A DNA stretch of 64,000 bases, from assembly GCA_963971285.1 (NCBI GenBank), contig OZ020258.1, positions 12,544,614 to 12,608,613 on the forward strand, in the 5' to 3' direction. Of the stretch, positions 23,501 through 38,500 are shown in pieces. Numbering within the stretch: position 1 is the stretch's first letter; each line of letters opens with the position of its first letter. The notes beneath the pieces were generated by a model. It saw nothing but the letters and a program-made list of their open reading frames with translations. It was not told the DNA's origin and did not search any database. Source of the DNA: Astropecten irregularis. Its lineage: Eukaryota > Echinodermata > Asteroidea > Paxillosida > Astropectinidae. The position numbers and the translations under genes are program-made.

Positions 23501-26500
23501 CGGTGAGTCCATAGATAAAGGATGCGTCTTAACTCTGCGACGCGTCGTAAGTTTTATGAAATCGGCCCCTGTTCCTCGCCTCCATCTTGGCTAGGGTCGC
23601 CTCTACCCAAACCAACTTCCCTCCATCCACAGCTGAGTGCACATACACCCAGAATCCCAACTCCATGCTCTATCGCATCCGGTATCCTTTATAACATCAA
23701 ATAACCACAAGGGAAACTGACTGAATTTCCCTTGGGGTTATTTGATGATTATATTAATTAAAAAGCTGTATCCTCTTTGAGTGATCCCCCAGCATGTACC
23801 GTTCCCAGGTTGCAGCATTGCTGCTTGTATCACTGAAACGATCCTTGGGGTATGGCGGTGTGTGCGTGTTTTCATGGCTTCTGACTGCCAAACGAACTAA
23901 GATAATTGACTATTGGGGTCACCACCAACGTAGGGCTGGATGGCTCAGTTGGTAGAGCGCCTGTACGGTATTCAGGAGGTTGCCAGTTCGAATCCCGCTC
24001 AAGTTAATTTTTCTTTGTTCACTTTCCACGGGCTTCTCGCCTCACGGCACACACTCTCCTGAAGATGGCTAGAGACCAGAGTACACTGGTTGGAACATCA
24101 AGATCTAACTTCTCACAGGTTCTTTTCAGAACCACACATTTATAAAAGAATTTTGTTTAAACATTTCAGAAAACATTCCGAGGAAAAGAATTGGAATGAG
24201 TGACTTCTGTTTCCTACCTTGTCAAAAGCATTGATGTCAGACCCCTGACCCAGCAGCAGGGAGGCCATATCATAGTGACCGTTGGCCGCGGCCAGGTGCA
24301 GTCCAGTGCGCCCTCGCTTGTCCTTGACGTGTAGCTGTGTGGTGGACTTGCTCAGAAGTAGACCGACCACGGCAATGTGTCCACTTTGAGCGGCAAGATG
24401 AAGGGGAATAGCTCCCTACAAAAGACACACACATGGAAAATTGAAAGCTCTACAATTGAAGAAGGGGGAAACTTTAATACTGGTTGGTCCCAGTCATTGA
24501 AAAGCCTAGCCAGGCCAAGGTGCTTAGGCCTGAAATTCTCTCCACCTGTTGTGGGTTGGGTCTACTAGTTCGTACCTACCCCAGATGGTTACTGCTGATC
24601 AAGTCTTTTCAGCGAAGTAGAAAATAGGCGGAGGCAAATTTACATAATGTAGTAACCGTCTGGGGTATGTTGAATGCAGTAGACTCAATAGAACAAAGAC
24701 GAAGGGATGTGGCGGTGTGTGCGTGGTTTCATGGCTTGTGACTGCCAAACGAACAAAGATAATTGACTATTAGGGACACCACCAACATAGCGCAGGATAG
24801 CTGAGTTGCTAAGCGCACCAGTACACTATTTCGGAGGTCACTGGTTAGAATCCCACTCCAGTCAATTCTTCTTTGTCCACTTCTAAATTACTGTTACAGT
24901 TTTTAGAGCGCTAACATACCAGTTCTTGCGTGGGAACATCTGGTTGGACACCGGGAGAGTTGAGGAGTAACCTTACAAGTCCTTCATGTCCAGACTGGGA
25001 GGCTAGATGAAGAGGAGTCAAGCCATACTGAAAGGGAAAGCAAAAAGACCTCATTACCAAAACGGTTCTCTTCATAAATAGGGCTCTACGCTCGTGACGT
25101 CATATTCAAAAGTTCGGACAAACAAGTCGCACGTGGACCCATTAACTTACACGTAAACGTTGTGATGTTTGTCTGAACATCCGGGTAACTATAGCTGGCA
25201 ATAACAAAGGGTGTATTCTATAAATAGCTCAAGCGCAGAGCCCTATTCTTAAACCTTTCATTACCAATGTCACATTTACTCAACACAGGGCTCAAAATAT
25301 CCACTAGACCGAGGACCAAGTCTAGTGATTTCAGTGTCAATCTAGTAAAGTGTGTACTGCACTAGTCCGGCTGTCTAGTGATTTTGTTTTCCTTGTACAA
25401 TGGGAGACTTTTGGGAATCGGTCTTCAAGCCAACAGCGCACGCACACGCAATTGTGGGCATGCACGCGCATGCTCACAATTGCGTGCGCGTGCGCTGTTG
25501 ACTTGCAGACCGATTCTCAAAAGTCTCCCATTAAAATTGTGCCTAAACTGATGATTTTTGACACAATATTGCATATGATTACGGTTTTCCTATGTACATG
25601 AATGCCACAGGTCTAGTGGAAAAAGTTCAGGTCTAGTAAAATGCTTCAGTTTAATACTAGACCTGCTGTCCAGAGCATTTTTTGTTCACAAAATTCGAGC
25701 CGTGCTCAACAGTTTGACAGCAAACTCACACACAAAACACATGTTTGTTTTACATACCTTATGTGGACTTTCCTTTGTTTTCATGAACAGATCCAATGGA
25801 CAACTTCAAATCATTGGTATTTGAACTGTACCCATTTTTTCATGATGGAATTTGGACCGAATATCCTTTGAATGATAAACTTCAATTTTATAAAGACAAA
25901 TTGAAAATTTCTCCTTTTGGGATTTTCGTTGGCATCAAAACATTACGTGACTCGATATCCGATTGAGATAAAATTTTCACAAGTGTTTTATTTTATGTAC
26001 ATGTTGCATTAGACAAAGTGTGAGTACTGCTCTGTGACCTTTACCAATCATGTATTATACCTTTAAGTTTCAAAAGGGGTGGGAACTGCTTCAAGTCCTT
26101 GTCATCCACCCAGGGTGGTTCTGTGCAAATGCAGCAAACAACCAACTACAACACTAGAGCACTTTGAATGTGATGCTATGGTTTGCATTAAAAAAATGAC
26201 ATAATAGGTGCGTTCAAGTAGGTTCCCTTGGTCAATACGGGTCATGTCAACTGGATCAACCACCACAAACGGGCTAATCGAAAACTTGCTCACCTATCCA
26301 CCATCTTGAATTCGTGTGACGTTTTTCCCATCACCCACTCTGCTTCAAGCAGGGTCAGTGGTGGCCCTGGGTGAACCCCAAGAATGACGTCAGACCTAAC
26401 TGAACGGTACGCGATACGGGGGCCGAGTCAGGGCAACCTACACTGTAAGGCCTGTTTGTTTAATGCAAAGGATATCAGATTTAGGGATCCACGTCCTAAG

Positions 26501-29500
26501 CAGGGTATGCTCAAATGGGATCCGGATCCACAGAATCCGTGATCCTGTGCATTTAACAAACAGGCCCCTAGGTGACCTACTCGAATGCACCTTCTGTGTA
26601 AACAAGTTGGACAAAGTGGACCATATCTTACGTCGTGGACAGAGATCTCACCGGGCATGCCGGCCGGGGGCTCGCTCCGGACAGTGGCCGGGACCTTGGT
26701 CAGCACCTCACGGACGAAGTCGCTCTGGCCGTAATGAGCGGCCACATGCAGGGCCGTCAGTCCTGTCTTGACGCTGGGAGCCTTCCAGGGAACCTTACCC
26801 TTCAGGGCTTCCAGGATTGCAACATGACCATTCTTGGCCGCTAAGTGGATGGCCGTCATGCCGTCCTGTAATATGAAATATTTATACCGGTAAATCAAAT
26901 ATAATGCTTATATGCTTTACCAATAAACATAACACAGACATTAGTACAAAAGATAAATACTAGACCACGCAAAGAAAATAGTCTGCTTACAATTCACAGC
27001 ATCAGCTTGAAAAAACTAATGTATGCGAGTAGGGAATTTTCTTAAAAATTCTTTAAGAAAAGCATGGTTAAAAAAAGTGCACATGCAGATAAGAAGTGTT
27101 TTTTAGTGCAATTTTTAATAAGGTAAGGTTTGTGGTGGCACCATGTACACGAATCTCTTCTATGAGTGTGTGGTTTTGAGAAGAACCAGTTCTGGGCCCA
27201 ATTTCATTGGTATCTGTTACCGTTAGCAAACATTCTTCGCGAACGATAGCAGACTTTTTATGGTTATGGTTAGCATATTTCACAGGAGAGCTGTCTTTCT
27301 CGTTACGCTATTGGAAAGATTTTCAGCAGAATGCATATGACAGCGTGTTAGCAGAAAAAAAAATCAAGTTTACCCTTGAAATTCTTCGCTAACCGGAAGT
27401 CTTGCTTACGGATGCAATGAAATAGATTTCAAGCACAGCAGTTACGAATTTTATGAAATTGAGCACAGAAAACTCAATGTTCTGAACAGTCTGCTCTGGG
27501 TCCAAATTCATGGAGCTGTTAAGCACGAAACAACTGCTTAGCACAAAATGTCTTGCTAAATAAACCAAACTACCATTACAAATTCCATTTGATATTCATG
27601 GTCATTGAACAACAGCCATTGGCCCCTGTTGGTCTCCAGGAGTGTTTCGAGAGCAAAAAATGGTTGATAAACTGCTTTCATATTATCTTGAAAAAATATT
27701 GGCAAATACAGATTTTGTTGACAGTTTAGCTTCACAAGTTTGCACACAAATTAAAGATAGGCTAATAAACTGTATTACATCCTGCATCTTCATGAATACT
27801 TCAGCTGAAAATGAAAGTTTGACATGGGTAGGACTCAACTGTGAGATTAAAGGTACTATCATACTTTGGTAGCATAGCGGAAAAGAAATCTTCACAGATT
27901 TAAAAATTGTTCTGCCTGAAATGCTGTATTTATCCAGAAAAGAGTAAAACCAATGACTAAAAACAATTTTGATCTTTTAAAGATAAAAAAAAAAGGTGAA
28001 AAGATTTTTAAAATACTGTGGGCGTTTTTTTTACTGTTTTCTCAAAAAGTGGGCACCGTATGGGACTGGGAATTTCACAGATGACTGTTACTGTATCTGT
28101 CTTGATATTTGTGCCCATGAATCTGTATTTCTTTGACAAAAACCAAAGTATGATATTACCTTTAATGGCTCTTCTAATACCAATACCCAGTGGAAGGATA
28201 GGAATTAACTTACAGCATTCTCTTCTGTGGGTGAAGCTCCGTAATCAATCAGGACAGACACCACTTCTTTGTGACCTCCGGCCGCCGCGAGGTGCAACGC
28301 GGTAGAATCATTGGTCTGAAAGTGAAAGATATTCACCACATAACATAAGGTGGTCAGCATGATGAGGCAACGGGAGACTTTTGACTAACCATTGTTAACC
28401 TCAAGAGGGCGTCCTTCACCGTTCTCGGGAAAAGTAGCGTGTCAGGTTTGTTTTTGTTTAGTGAACGAATATTCATCGTTAAACACAACTGGAATAAAAT
28501 AAGCGCATGAAAATGCCTGGTACATACTGTGCAGTGCCCGGTTGTGGTGGCAGGGGAGGTCATGAGTTCCCAAAGACCGTAAATGCAAAATATGTGAAGA
28601 TTTGCCATCAAAAGGGCGAGTTACAAACGATCATGGTGGCCGACGGCAAACAGCATAGTGCTTTGTGCACAAAGTTTTTACTTTGGCAAGCGAGACCTAG
28701 GACATTCTTCCTCGTCAAACATAAGAATTTTTTAGATAGGCGGAAATGTCAATCTAAAAACTGTTCTTAATTTGCCTGAAATTGATGTTCACAGCATTTT
28801 TCTGCATCTTTTGGAGAGTTTTTTTTGACAACCGCCATACTTAAAGCATGTCTTTGCTGCCCTCTATCGACAGCCCACTCCAAAAGTCTCACATTTTATA
28901 ATCACTAGCTTTTCACCACATTGACCTGGGTTGTGAAACTGCTCCTATTTTGATCAGATCACAATACCTATTCCTTCCTGGGAGGGGTTTCCGGGCCTGA
29001 TATGATATGTGGGGGTCAGGGTGGTGTACCGATGGCTCTTTGCACCTTTCACCACTGTGACCTGCATTAAATAACCCCCATGAAAGATGATGCCATGGTG
29101 CCATTTGATAAAAATCAACGTTAGACTTCCATTTAATTTTACACCAATGTGACTGATAACGTAGGCATAAAGGCCGATTCATACACGCTGCATTCACAGC
29201 GCGGCATTCCAAAGTGTCTGCTCTGTGTTTAAGAATGCACACTGCATACTAAAAGTGCGCGTCTGTGTGCGAAGCATTTGAAAATGAAAAATGGTTTGTG
29301 CGCACCAATTTGATTTGTATTCGGACAAGTTGAAATATTTCAACATTTGCCGGGTGTGTACACGCAGTAGAATCTTTAAAGATGGCAGACGGGTCAAAAT
29401 TGGCAAGCAAATTCTTTTAGATCTTGCCTGATTTCAACGGTGATCCACAATAATGACAAAAAAAATATTCTTGTCTACTCTCTCCATTGTGAATCAGTGA

Positions 29501-32500
29501 ATTCACGGAATTGGAGTAGGATTGCACTTTGGCGCACCACACATTTTAAAAGTATGTACTGTACCGTTTGCCCGTTTCCGCATTTGAATGCAGACTATCG
29601 CTGAGGATCGTATTTCATATCTTGAAAGAGTATGAACATGGAATGCGACATTCGCATTGTGCGCTGCGCGTGCATTAACGCAGCGAGTATAAACCAGTGT
29701 AAGCCAGGATTTTACCTGTATTTATCAATCCATTTATTAATCCTTATATTCAATGTAATTTTCTATGGTCACCTTTAAGTGAACAGTTCCCCCAATTGTC
29801 CACCCCATGAGACAATGCTGTTGGGTAACTCTGTATGCATGACCTTCATGAATGGTCCAGTAGTAGGAAGTCCGGTAGTGACTCCTTTTCTTAGGAATGT
29901 GTTTTGGCCCCATCAAGGCCTTTGTCACCATTCCAAGAAAGTGGGTCCAAGACTATTACATCACCTTATTTGGAAAACCACTGATAACTTTAATTTGCAT
30001 TGCCCCAGCCCATATATTGAATCGTCCAAACATATCCCTTCTTTTATAAATATTAATTTGTATGTTATAGAATATTCATTAAGTCTCACAAACAAGTCCT
30101 TTTTAGGTAATAACCCCAACCATCTATGTCACCATTATTTCTGTATAAAAACCCCTATGGTTACAGTGTAAGATCACTTCTTTAACTCTTCCTCTTCACT
30201 CTACTGTTACTTGGTTCTACCTGGTCGTCTCCATCGACCTAAGACCACCACCAGTTGCCTCCTGCACTAAAGTTAGTCTGGGTAAGAAATAAAGCTTCCC
30301 ATTGACCCTATCTTCGTGTTCGGAGTGAACCTTCTTCCATCTACCTACGTGTACTCTTATCATCAGTAATAAGTAACACCAAACCTAGGTCTATACACAA
30401 CATATATACCTAGCTCAAATCAAGTGTTACACCAGCCTTAAGAGTCGTCTGCACATATCCGCATCAAAAGTGAGGCTCTCTGTGCTGAACATAAGCCACA
30501 GCTACTCGACACGGTACAGCCTGCATGCATTACATGAGCATCACACTCTCAGCTCAGGTACGAGTTGGCGTGCTTCGCTCTAGCAGACAGTGAAAGTGCA
30601 TTGTGTATGTACAAGCACAGGTCTGCGTGTTTAAGAAGTGGACACAGACAGTTTCGTTTTCGAACATGGAGGGCCTGTTTGTTTAACGCACAGGATCCCA
30701 GATCTGCGGCTCCACGTCCTATGCAGGGTACACTAAAATGGGATCCGGATTAGCAGAATTCGTGACCTTGTGCGTTATTAAACAAACAGGCCTGGAGGTG
30801 CGCAGATCGATTCTAAATGCATCGTATTGGGATCCCTCAATTTCTTGTCGCTTTTTTTTCAAATACTGACCTTGTTTTTTGCCGTGCAGATGCCGATTTT
30901 GTTGAACCTCAATAGTTCCTTGATGACAGCCACGCTACCTTTTGATGCAGCAATGTGAGCACATGTTGAGCCATCCTAAATCACAACAAAATCACAGAAA
31001 GGACTGGGTTATTCATCGCGGCGGATACATATAAGGAAAAAAGGTGATCAAAGTCACGCGATGTCATGTTGCTGGTAGCGACCGATTTTGTTGACCATAG
31101 AGTGACGGTACGACGTCCGCTGGAGTGACCTGACCACAGTCCGCTGATCACGGCATTGTGAACACGGACGCGGATGCAGAAGCCTGAGCCATGCCGAGGT
31201 CACACCTCCAGCTGATCGCAGAGTGAGCATCCTTATGGCTTCTTGAAAAAGACCCCTGGTGATGCGGTTAATACCATAGTAATACCACATCAACCGTGCA
31301 CAGTACTCCAAAACGGAACATTGCACCGACAACCATTGTCAGAGTCACAGACATCGGATAAATAACAGACAGCCAAACGTTTTTGCTAGATTGGTGCCTT
31401 ATTAATATGCAAAATGAACTTACAGAGTTTGCCATGGTAACCAGCTCTGGTTTGTGCTTGAGAAACAACTTGACGATGTCGGCATGGTCATTCTTGGCGG
31501 CGAGATGCAAGGGCGTCTGGCCGTGCTGTGGACATGAGCATACAAATCCTTCATCAATATTCAAACTTCAATGTGTAAATAAGCTAACACTCCTTGTAAA
31601 ATTCCTCTACTTATCTACAGCATGCAGACCTAAGGTCTTTTCCAAACCTCGGCCCTGGCTCAGGCTCCGATTCCATTTCGCGAATCCATTCTAAACTAAC
31701 AAGTATCAGCCAAAATAATGACCTAAAATTTATAAAAAGCTTAGGCCTATAGTTAGGAGGGCCTGACATGTTTCGATCCTAGCATAAGAACATGCAAGTG
31801 AATAGAAACACAAATGTATGGATGAGAGGATCAGGACAATAGGAGGGGGGATTGGTCAGACAAAGAGGGGTCAGGTAGGCAAGATCAAAGTTACCAGACC
31901 ACAAAGGGATGTTCTTGTCCTTATAGTCATTTAGCCTTGAGAAAGATCCTGCTAGGATCGAAACGTGTCAGGCCCTCCAAGTATCAAAATAGAGGCTTTT
32001 GGCCGCGGTTCGGAAGTAGATTCTCTGGTTTGAAAAAGAAAACTGAGCTTCAGCTTCAAATGAAAAACCACAACCTATATTTTCAGCATATGGATGACAG
32101 AGACAGAGACGGTTTGGAACAGGCCCCTAGTTCAAATGTAAAGCATACAAATATTGGCTGCTTTGAGTGCTATGGTTGAAACTATGACACCTTTTTATAA
32201 CTTTGGTTCTCATTTCTTGTTTACCTCGAGGGAGGGTCGGTCGGTCGAAAAAAAGAAAAGTTTGGCGGAAAAAAAACCTGGCTGAATACACAAAAACCTA
32301 AAGAAAATGATGTTCATTGTATTCACTGTCATGTTTGAATATTTTTGTATTATTTCAGTGATAAAAAGTATACAAACTGAGCCTGCCTATTGGCAAAAAA
32401 AAAAAAAAAGAGTTCCCAGAATTTTTGGACTCCAGAAATTCTGGGAATTCTTTTTTTTTTTCATATTTTTTTTAATATTATGCCATTCTGACAGGGTCGG

Positions 32501-35500
32501 CGGCAAAAAAATGTTGTTTTTTTTCTTTGGTCGGAGCCCAAAATATGGGTCGGTCGGAAATGAGAACCACAGTATTAAAAAGGGGCGCCCTTCAGAAAAT
32601 ACAATGCTCCGGGCATCACCTTGGATGTCATAGATTTAACCATAGCACTCAAAGCAGTCAACATTAACTCTTATTCAGTAACGGGCACAAATCCTTATTA
32701 CATGCTATGATGCAAATGAAATAGAATTCAAATTTAATACAATGTAAATGCACAACCTCCAAATTGTAGCTTTTAAAAACAAATTTGGACGGAGTTTCTC
32801 CAATAATCAAGCTAAAATGGGAAAGAGAATCTGTTTCATGCATTTACATGCTTTGTACACAGAGAACAGAATAAAGGAAGAAGAAATATGCACAAACAAA
32901 CTTGGAAAACACAACGAAAGGCGTGAATGTTTTATAAGTTTTTTCCCTTTTTCTCACGTGCTCTCACATGCACTGAGTATACAGTGCTCATCCACCTCGG
33001 TGAAGGGCAAGCCTAATTTGCATATTATCTATCTCCCGATCAATATCATTTAATATTTATGATTAACTGCGGTACCCGTCGCGTTCTTGGATTTGATTCA
33101 CCCCGCTGACCCCAGCTAGCTCGGTGGCCTAGGAGGTTGTGGGTTCGAATCCCACCTGAGCCAGCACATGTTTTTTTTCACATGCACTCACAAGCACTGA
33201 GTATACAGTGCTCATCCACGTCGGTGAAGGACAAGCTTAATTTGTATATTAATATTCATGTTTGTGTCCCATTCCTACGATGTACTTGTTCTATTATCAA
33301 TAACAGTTCATGCTGAAGATCAACACAGTTAAACCTTTCCCAATAGCGCTCCGCACTAATGACGTCACAAAATCCCCGGCTGTCAGACAAACATTGTCTC
33401 ACACGCGTAGTGTACATGGACGCGCACACCCACACACGTGCATGGTTGCAATGTTTGTCTGAGATCTGGTGCTATTTTTAGCGTAAGGGCGGAGCGCTAT
33501 TCTTGTGATTTTCAAAGAATACTGTGACAGTTATAGTACAAGACACATTCATTACCATATAATAAGCTCCATGCCAGTACCTTTGATACAGCTGAGCCAC
33601 ATTCAATGTGTGCAGTACATAAGGGGTCATCCATACAGTACGTACGCACGAAATGCCTATGTTTTTGATCTCCCCTTCCCCCTCACCCTCTGTACGCATG
33701 GCGTACGCAGTGGTCCCAACCCCCCCCCCCCCCCCCTCCCCCCTGTATGCATACGCATTCCAAAGGTTTTTCACTTTTCGTGGTACCTCGCTTAAGCATC
33801 ATTAAAATGTCACAGTAATCCTTGCCGGTACCGTTTTTGGGACGTCACTTTCAAATTTTGAAAATGAATAACTAAAGTGTAACAGGTTTTTATACATTTA
33901 CAGATGTATTTCACTATTTTTTATTATGTTGAATAAGAAAAAAGGGGAAAAAAAAAACCATCCCGGTGCTTTTTTCTCTTTTGTTTTCTCCCTCTCTTTT
34001 CACACTATGATTAAAATGCACATTTTTTGTTTGAGTACGGTACGCATTGGTACGCACTCCCCCCCCCCCCTCCCTAACTTTGTGCGTACGTACTTTATGG
34101 ACGGCCCGAGGAAGTCCATGTGTCAAGATTACTGGCACTGGCTGGACAGCTGACAATGTTTAATAGTGAATTACAGTGATAGCATTGGGAGTTGAAATAT
34201 TGCTGCTTTTTTCTGTCTACTTCAATCACTCCATGTTCTATCTACTCTACTTTAATGTGGGGTGCTGTGGCCTAGTGGTCTGGTGTGCCATACTCAAGAT
34301 CGTGTGGTCATTGTGTGGGTTCGAATCCAGCCATGGGCTAGTGGTGCTTGTGTCCTTGGGCAAGACACTTTATAACATATTGCTCCTCTTCGTATAGAGC
34401 ACCCTCTGGGTGGATATGTTGCGCATTAGAAATGTCTCTACTTTTATTTTTATCATTACAGTCTTGATACTGCATACATGTACAGGACTAGCCTCTCCAC
34501 ATTAACCTGTGTTGGGCCAAAGCAAGAATGTGCATCTAAATAAGCCCTATAGGCATATGTGCTAAAAGAATCAAATAGTTTTACAAATAGGGTATTATAG
34601 GGAGACAGGCTAGCATCTGAAAGTGAACATTTGGGAGACATCTGTCATTATAGGAAATGTCTCCCTAAGGCACAAGCTACATTTTAAAGACATACTTGTA
34701 CCGTCCATTTCAATAGACGATAGAGAATGCGCTCAATATGAACATAAGCCAATTTCAAGTTCATTGGTTTGGAGGATGTAAGTAAAGTTTTGTGCACGAC
34801 CCTACAGGAATATCTCCCTAAGTACCCATCGTCAGTTTAAGTATATAAATTAATATATATATTATCCTAAATGGGACCTTAGGGAGACATTCCCATAGGG
34901 TTGTGCACTGAACTTTACTTACCTATTTCTAAACATTCTCCAAACCAATGAACTTGAAATTGACATATGTCTTTGTTGAGAGCATTCTTTATTTTCTATA
35001 AAAATGTGGACATTAAAAATGTGTCTATAAAAGGTACCTAAGACATTAGGGAGACATCAAAATGTCTCCTTAATGTTCGGTGTCTCCCTAAGGTCGAATT
35101 TATAGCAAACCTTGTCTCCTTAAGGTCCGATGCAGGTGAATACAGTAATATATATATATATATATATAAAATAATTAAACACAATTAAAACAGACTCATT
35201 TATCATGCTTCAAACAAATATAATCTAGAAAATTGGTGTTGTGTCTGGTACCCAACCTACATCAATTTGGAATAAACATGCTATTTGAGAGAATGGTCCA
35301 GAAAAAGGTGCCAAAAAAAACTGTATAAAAAAAGGTAAAAGGTAATTTAACAAACTTAATAATAAGTTTGTACTACTATTACTATAAGGGGGGGGGGGGG
35401 TGTGGCAATGACTGCATGCAATCCTTAGAAATTTGAACTGTAAATGTGTGCCATTCAATTGTGCATAAAGTTATTGGTTGGATTCCATGAAGTCGCTAGC

Positions 35501-38500
35501 AATGGACCTTAATTAGGGCCTGTTGGTTTCTGGCACGAGATCAGTGATCCCATTTTAGCATATCCTGCATGGGACATGGATCTGCAAGATCCCCGATCAC
35601 GTGCTGAAACAAACCCTTAATTATTGAAGATCTGTCTGTCTTCGACACTACGCATGTGCGTAGTAATGTGCGTGGGTAACCATGCAATAAACAAGATTAC
35701 AAAGTTTGACACACATTGATATCCAATTTTGGCACACGTATACGTATATACAGTTGCCAGCACGCAAAGTTTTAAATTGTATTTAGTTATAGAAAAAGTC
35801 TAGTGCTGGGCAAAATCGGGTAATTTCATATCCGGTTACTGATTGCAAAAAAAATCAGGTTAATGGTTTATAACCTATGTAATCACATGCAACATGTGCG
35901 ATTGATGTTTTCTTCAATGTGATCATCACTTTCAGAATACTTTTTACAATGTTATTCTTTAGATCAAGCATTTAGATCAAGTACATACAATGTTTCTTTT
36001 AGATCCAGTTTGATAAAAGCGTGTTTCTACTTGGCAAAATGGACAAAACAACTGACTGAAATTCTACAGTTTACACTTTTTGGGTTGTTGAGCATGGGCC
36101 AAAGGTTCGTCCCCTATTTTTCCTTTCAGTTTTGGTTAACGGCTAGTGGAAATTTGTAACCGAATAATTAAATCCGGGTCAGTTAACCTTTAACCAGATA
36201 AAAATCCCAGCACTAAAGATGTCCTTACTTCGAGTTGTTTATACAAAAGAAGCATACACATTTAAAACCAAAAACAAACCAAACAAAACAAGGACAATAC
36301 AAATGCACGAACGAACAACTTTGGAGAAAAAAAAATCCAAAAGATGAAAGGGAAATGAGAGGTTTCCATGATTACTTACAACATCAGTTTTGGACTAGCA
36401 AACAGAGGATAGATGAACACACAGGTTAATGAAGAAAATAACAGATTAGTGTTGAATGGATGAAAGAGGCAGAGCTTCAAGCAAAGAACAATCCAGGAAG
36501 AAAATATCCAGGTTTGGTTAGGGGCCACTAAAAATTGTCAATGTTTTTAAATTTCTACTTGTTTTTTCGAAATAGTGGGTGGGTGGGTCAAGAAAATAAA
36601 TTGAAGCAAACTGTTTGTAAAATTTGTACATTATTAAAATCTAGACCTAGTATTTTTTCGGACTTATTGCCTGAAACATGTATGTACTGCAGGCTGCAGT
36701 GTGCGTGCCGTACAAGCATTCTAAAAATGCAATCTTTGTCAACTTTGTTTCCAAATCAGAGTCATATCTGTGGATTCCTGGACATAACTTGACATTTGTT
36801 ACATCATACCAATGAATGAAGCGCAAAACATTTGCAGCTGTGCGCATTCCAGCAATCATTTCGAAATAATTGTGTTGCATTAATTATAGGGTTTTGCATG
36901 TATTTTTAATCAAAATGCATAGTACAACGTACTAGATGAAAAATCAATCTTTTTTAATCGAAATAGGGGGTGGGTGGGTTGTTCAAACAAATTTTTGAAA
37001 AAAAAAAGGTAGAAAAAAAAGGTCAAAAACATTGAACAATTTGAGTGGCCCCTTAGAATATTTATAACTACAAGTGGAACGCCACTATAACGAACATGCT
37101 GGGATGCACAGAGATTGTTTGTTATAGTGGCCGTTCGTTATAGTGAACAATATTCAGCAGGCCTATACATTTGTACATATAAATTGGGAGCCAAGGATGA
37201 TGTTCGATATAGCCAAATGTTTGGTATAGCGGTGTTCGTTATAGTGGCATTCCACTGTACATGTAGTCTAGTGGGTATCACAAACCTTTTTGGGAGACAA
37301 GTACAAAAAATGCATGAATATACACGTGGCAATTTGTTTAAACTGTCTGGAACAAGAGGTTCAATGAACCTTTATTGTCCCAAAGAAACACATACTTCGT
37401 TCCTCCATCGCTGTTCATCCCTACTCCCTACAGTATCCTCTTCCTCCTGGCATTAGAAGAGCACAAACCTTGCTGGACAATGACAGGAGCTTCCTACCAG
37501 TAGCTGTTACTACCTGGAATAGGCTTCCCCCTGATATCATCAGACAGCCTTCAGAGCAAGGAGCCCAGCGATTCAAGGACGCAATACGTCATTTTCTGTT
37601 AGGCCAGCCTTAATAGTCCGCGGCCTCATGTTCTGTAGCAGTTTTAACCCAAGCACATTTTGTTGACTCTTTTTTAAAAGTCTGATTATTGTTGCTTCCA
37701 TGTGTTGAATTTGTGAGGTTTTTGATACCCCACTGGTGCTTTGGTCATGTTTGACAGTAGCCAGTGGGTTTGGGTTACGTATAAAAAACAAATTAATCAT
37801 AAAATATTTGCTCATTGTGGTACATTGACCCCCTTAACTTGCATTGGAAAAGATGAGCATTTTTGAGTATATCGCAATCTGTGAGCTCCCAACACAGCTG
37901 TCTTGACGCTGATTAAGCCGCCTGGAATTCGGGATATTTTCCACCGGTATTCAACCATTGTGTGCCTGCATTGTTTACACCTAGCTCCCTGCACACATAG
38001 CCCAGCCAGATGACCACTATGTGACCGGTGACTGATAATGAGGCTGGTAAAAAAAACAAAGCATACAAAAATCCCCGGCTGAAAGGGGTTAAAGTTCATA
38101 CCAAGTCGGTAGCGTTGGAGTCCGCTTTCAGTTTGATCATGGTTTCACAGACTTCAAGTTGACCATGCTGGGCTGCCATGTGAAGAGGAGTCTTCTTGGC
38201 CTATAGGGACGAGAAACAGAGTCACAAAATTAACTAGGAAAAGTTGAAGGTACTATCATACTTTGGTAAGACACCAAAACAGAAATGTTCACAGATTTAC
38301 GTATAACTTACAGGGTATGAAGATGGTGCTGGTAGAAACATACCGTTTAACTTATTCCTCCTTAAATGGTGTATATATACAGGTATAATAGTAAAACAAC
38401 AACCGTATATCTTTAAAAAGATCAAAAATAGAAGAGAAAAGACTTAAGAAATACTGTGGCTATTTTTCACTGTTTTCTATAAAAGTGGGCACCGTATGGG

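Noticed and set aside
29779-30171. A 130-codon plus-strand gene
   Set aside because: No domain, poor composition, and it overlaps the TATA-containing LTR-like segment.
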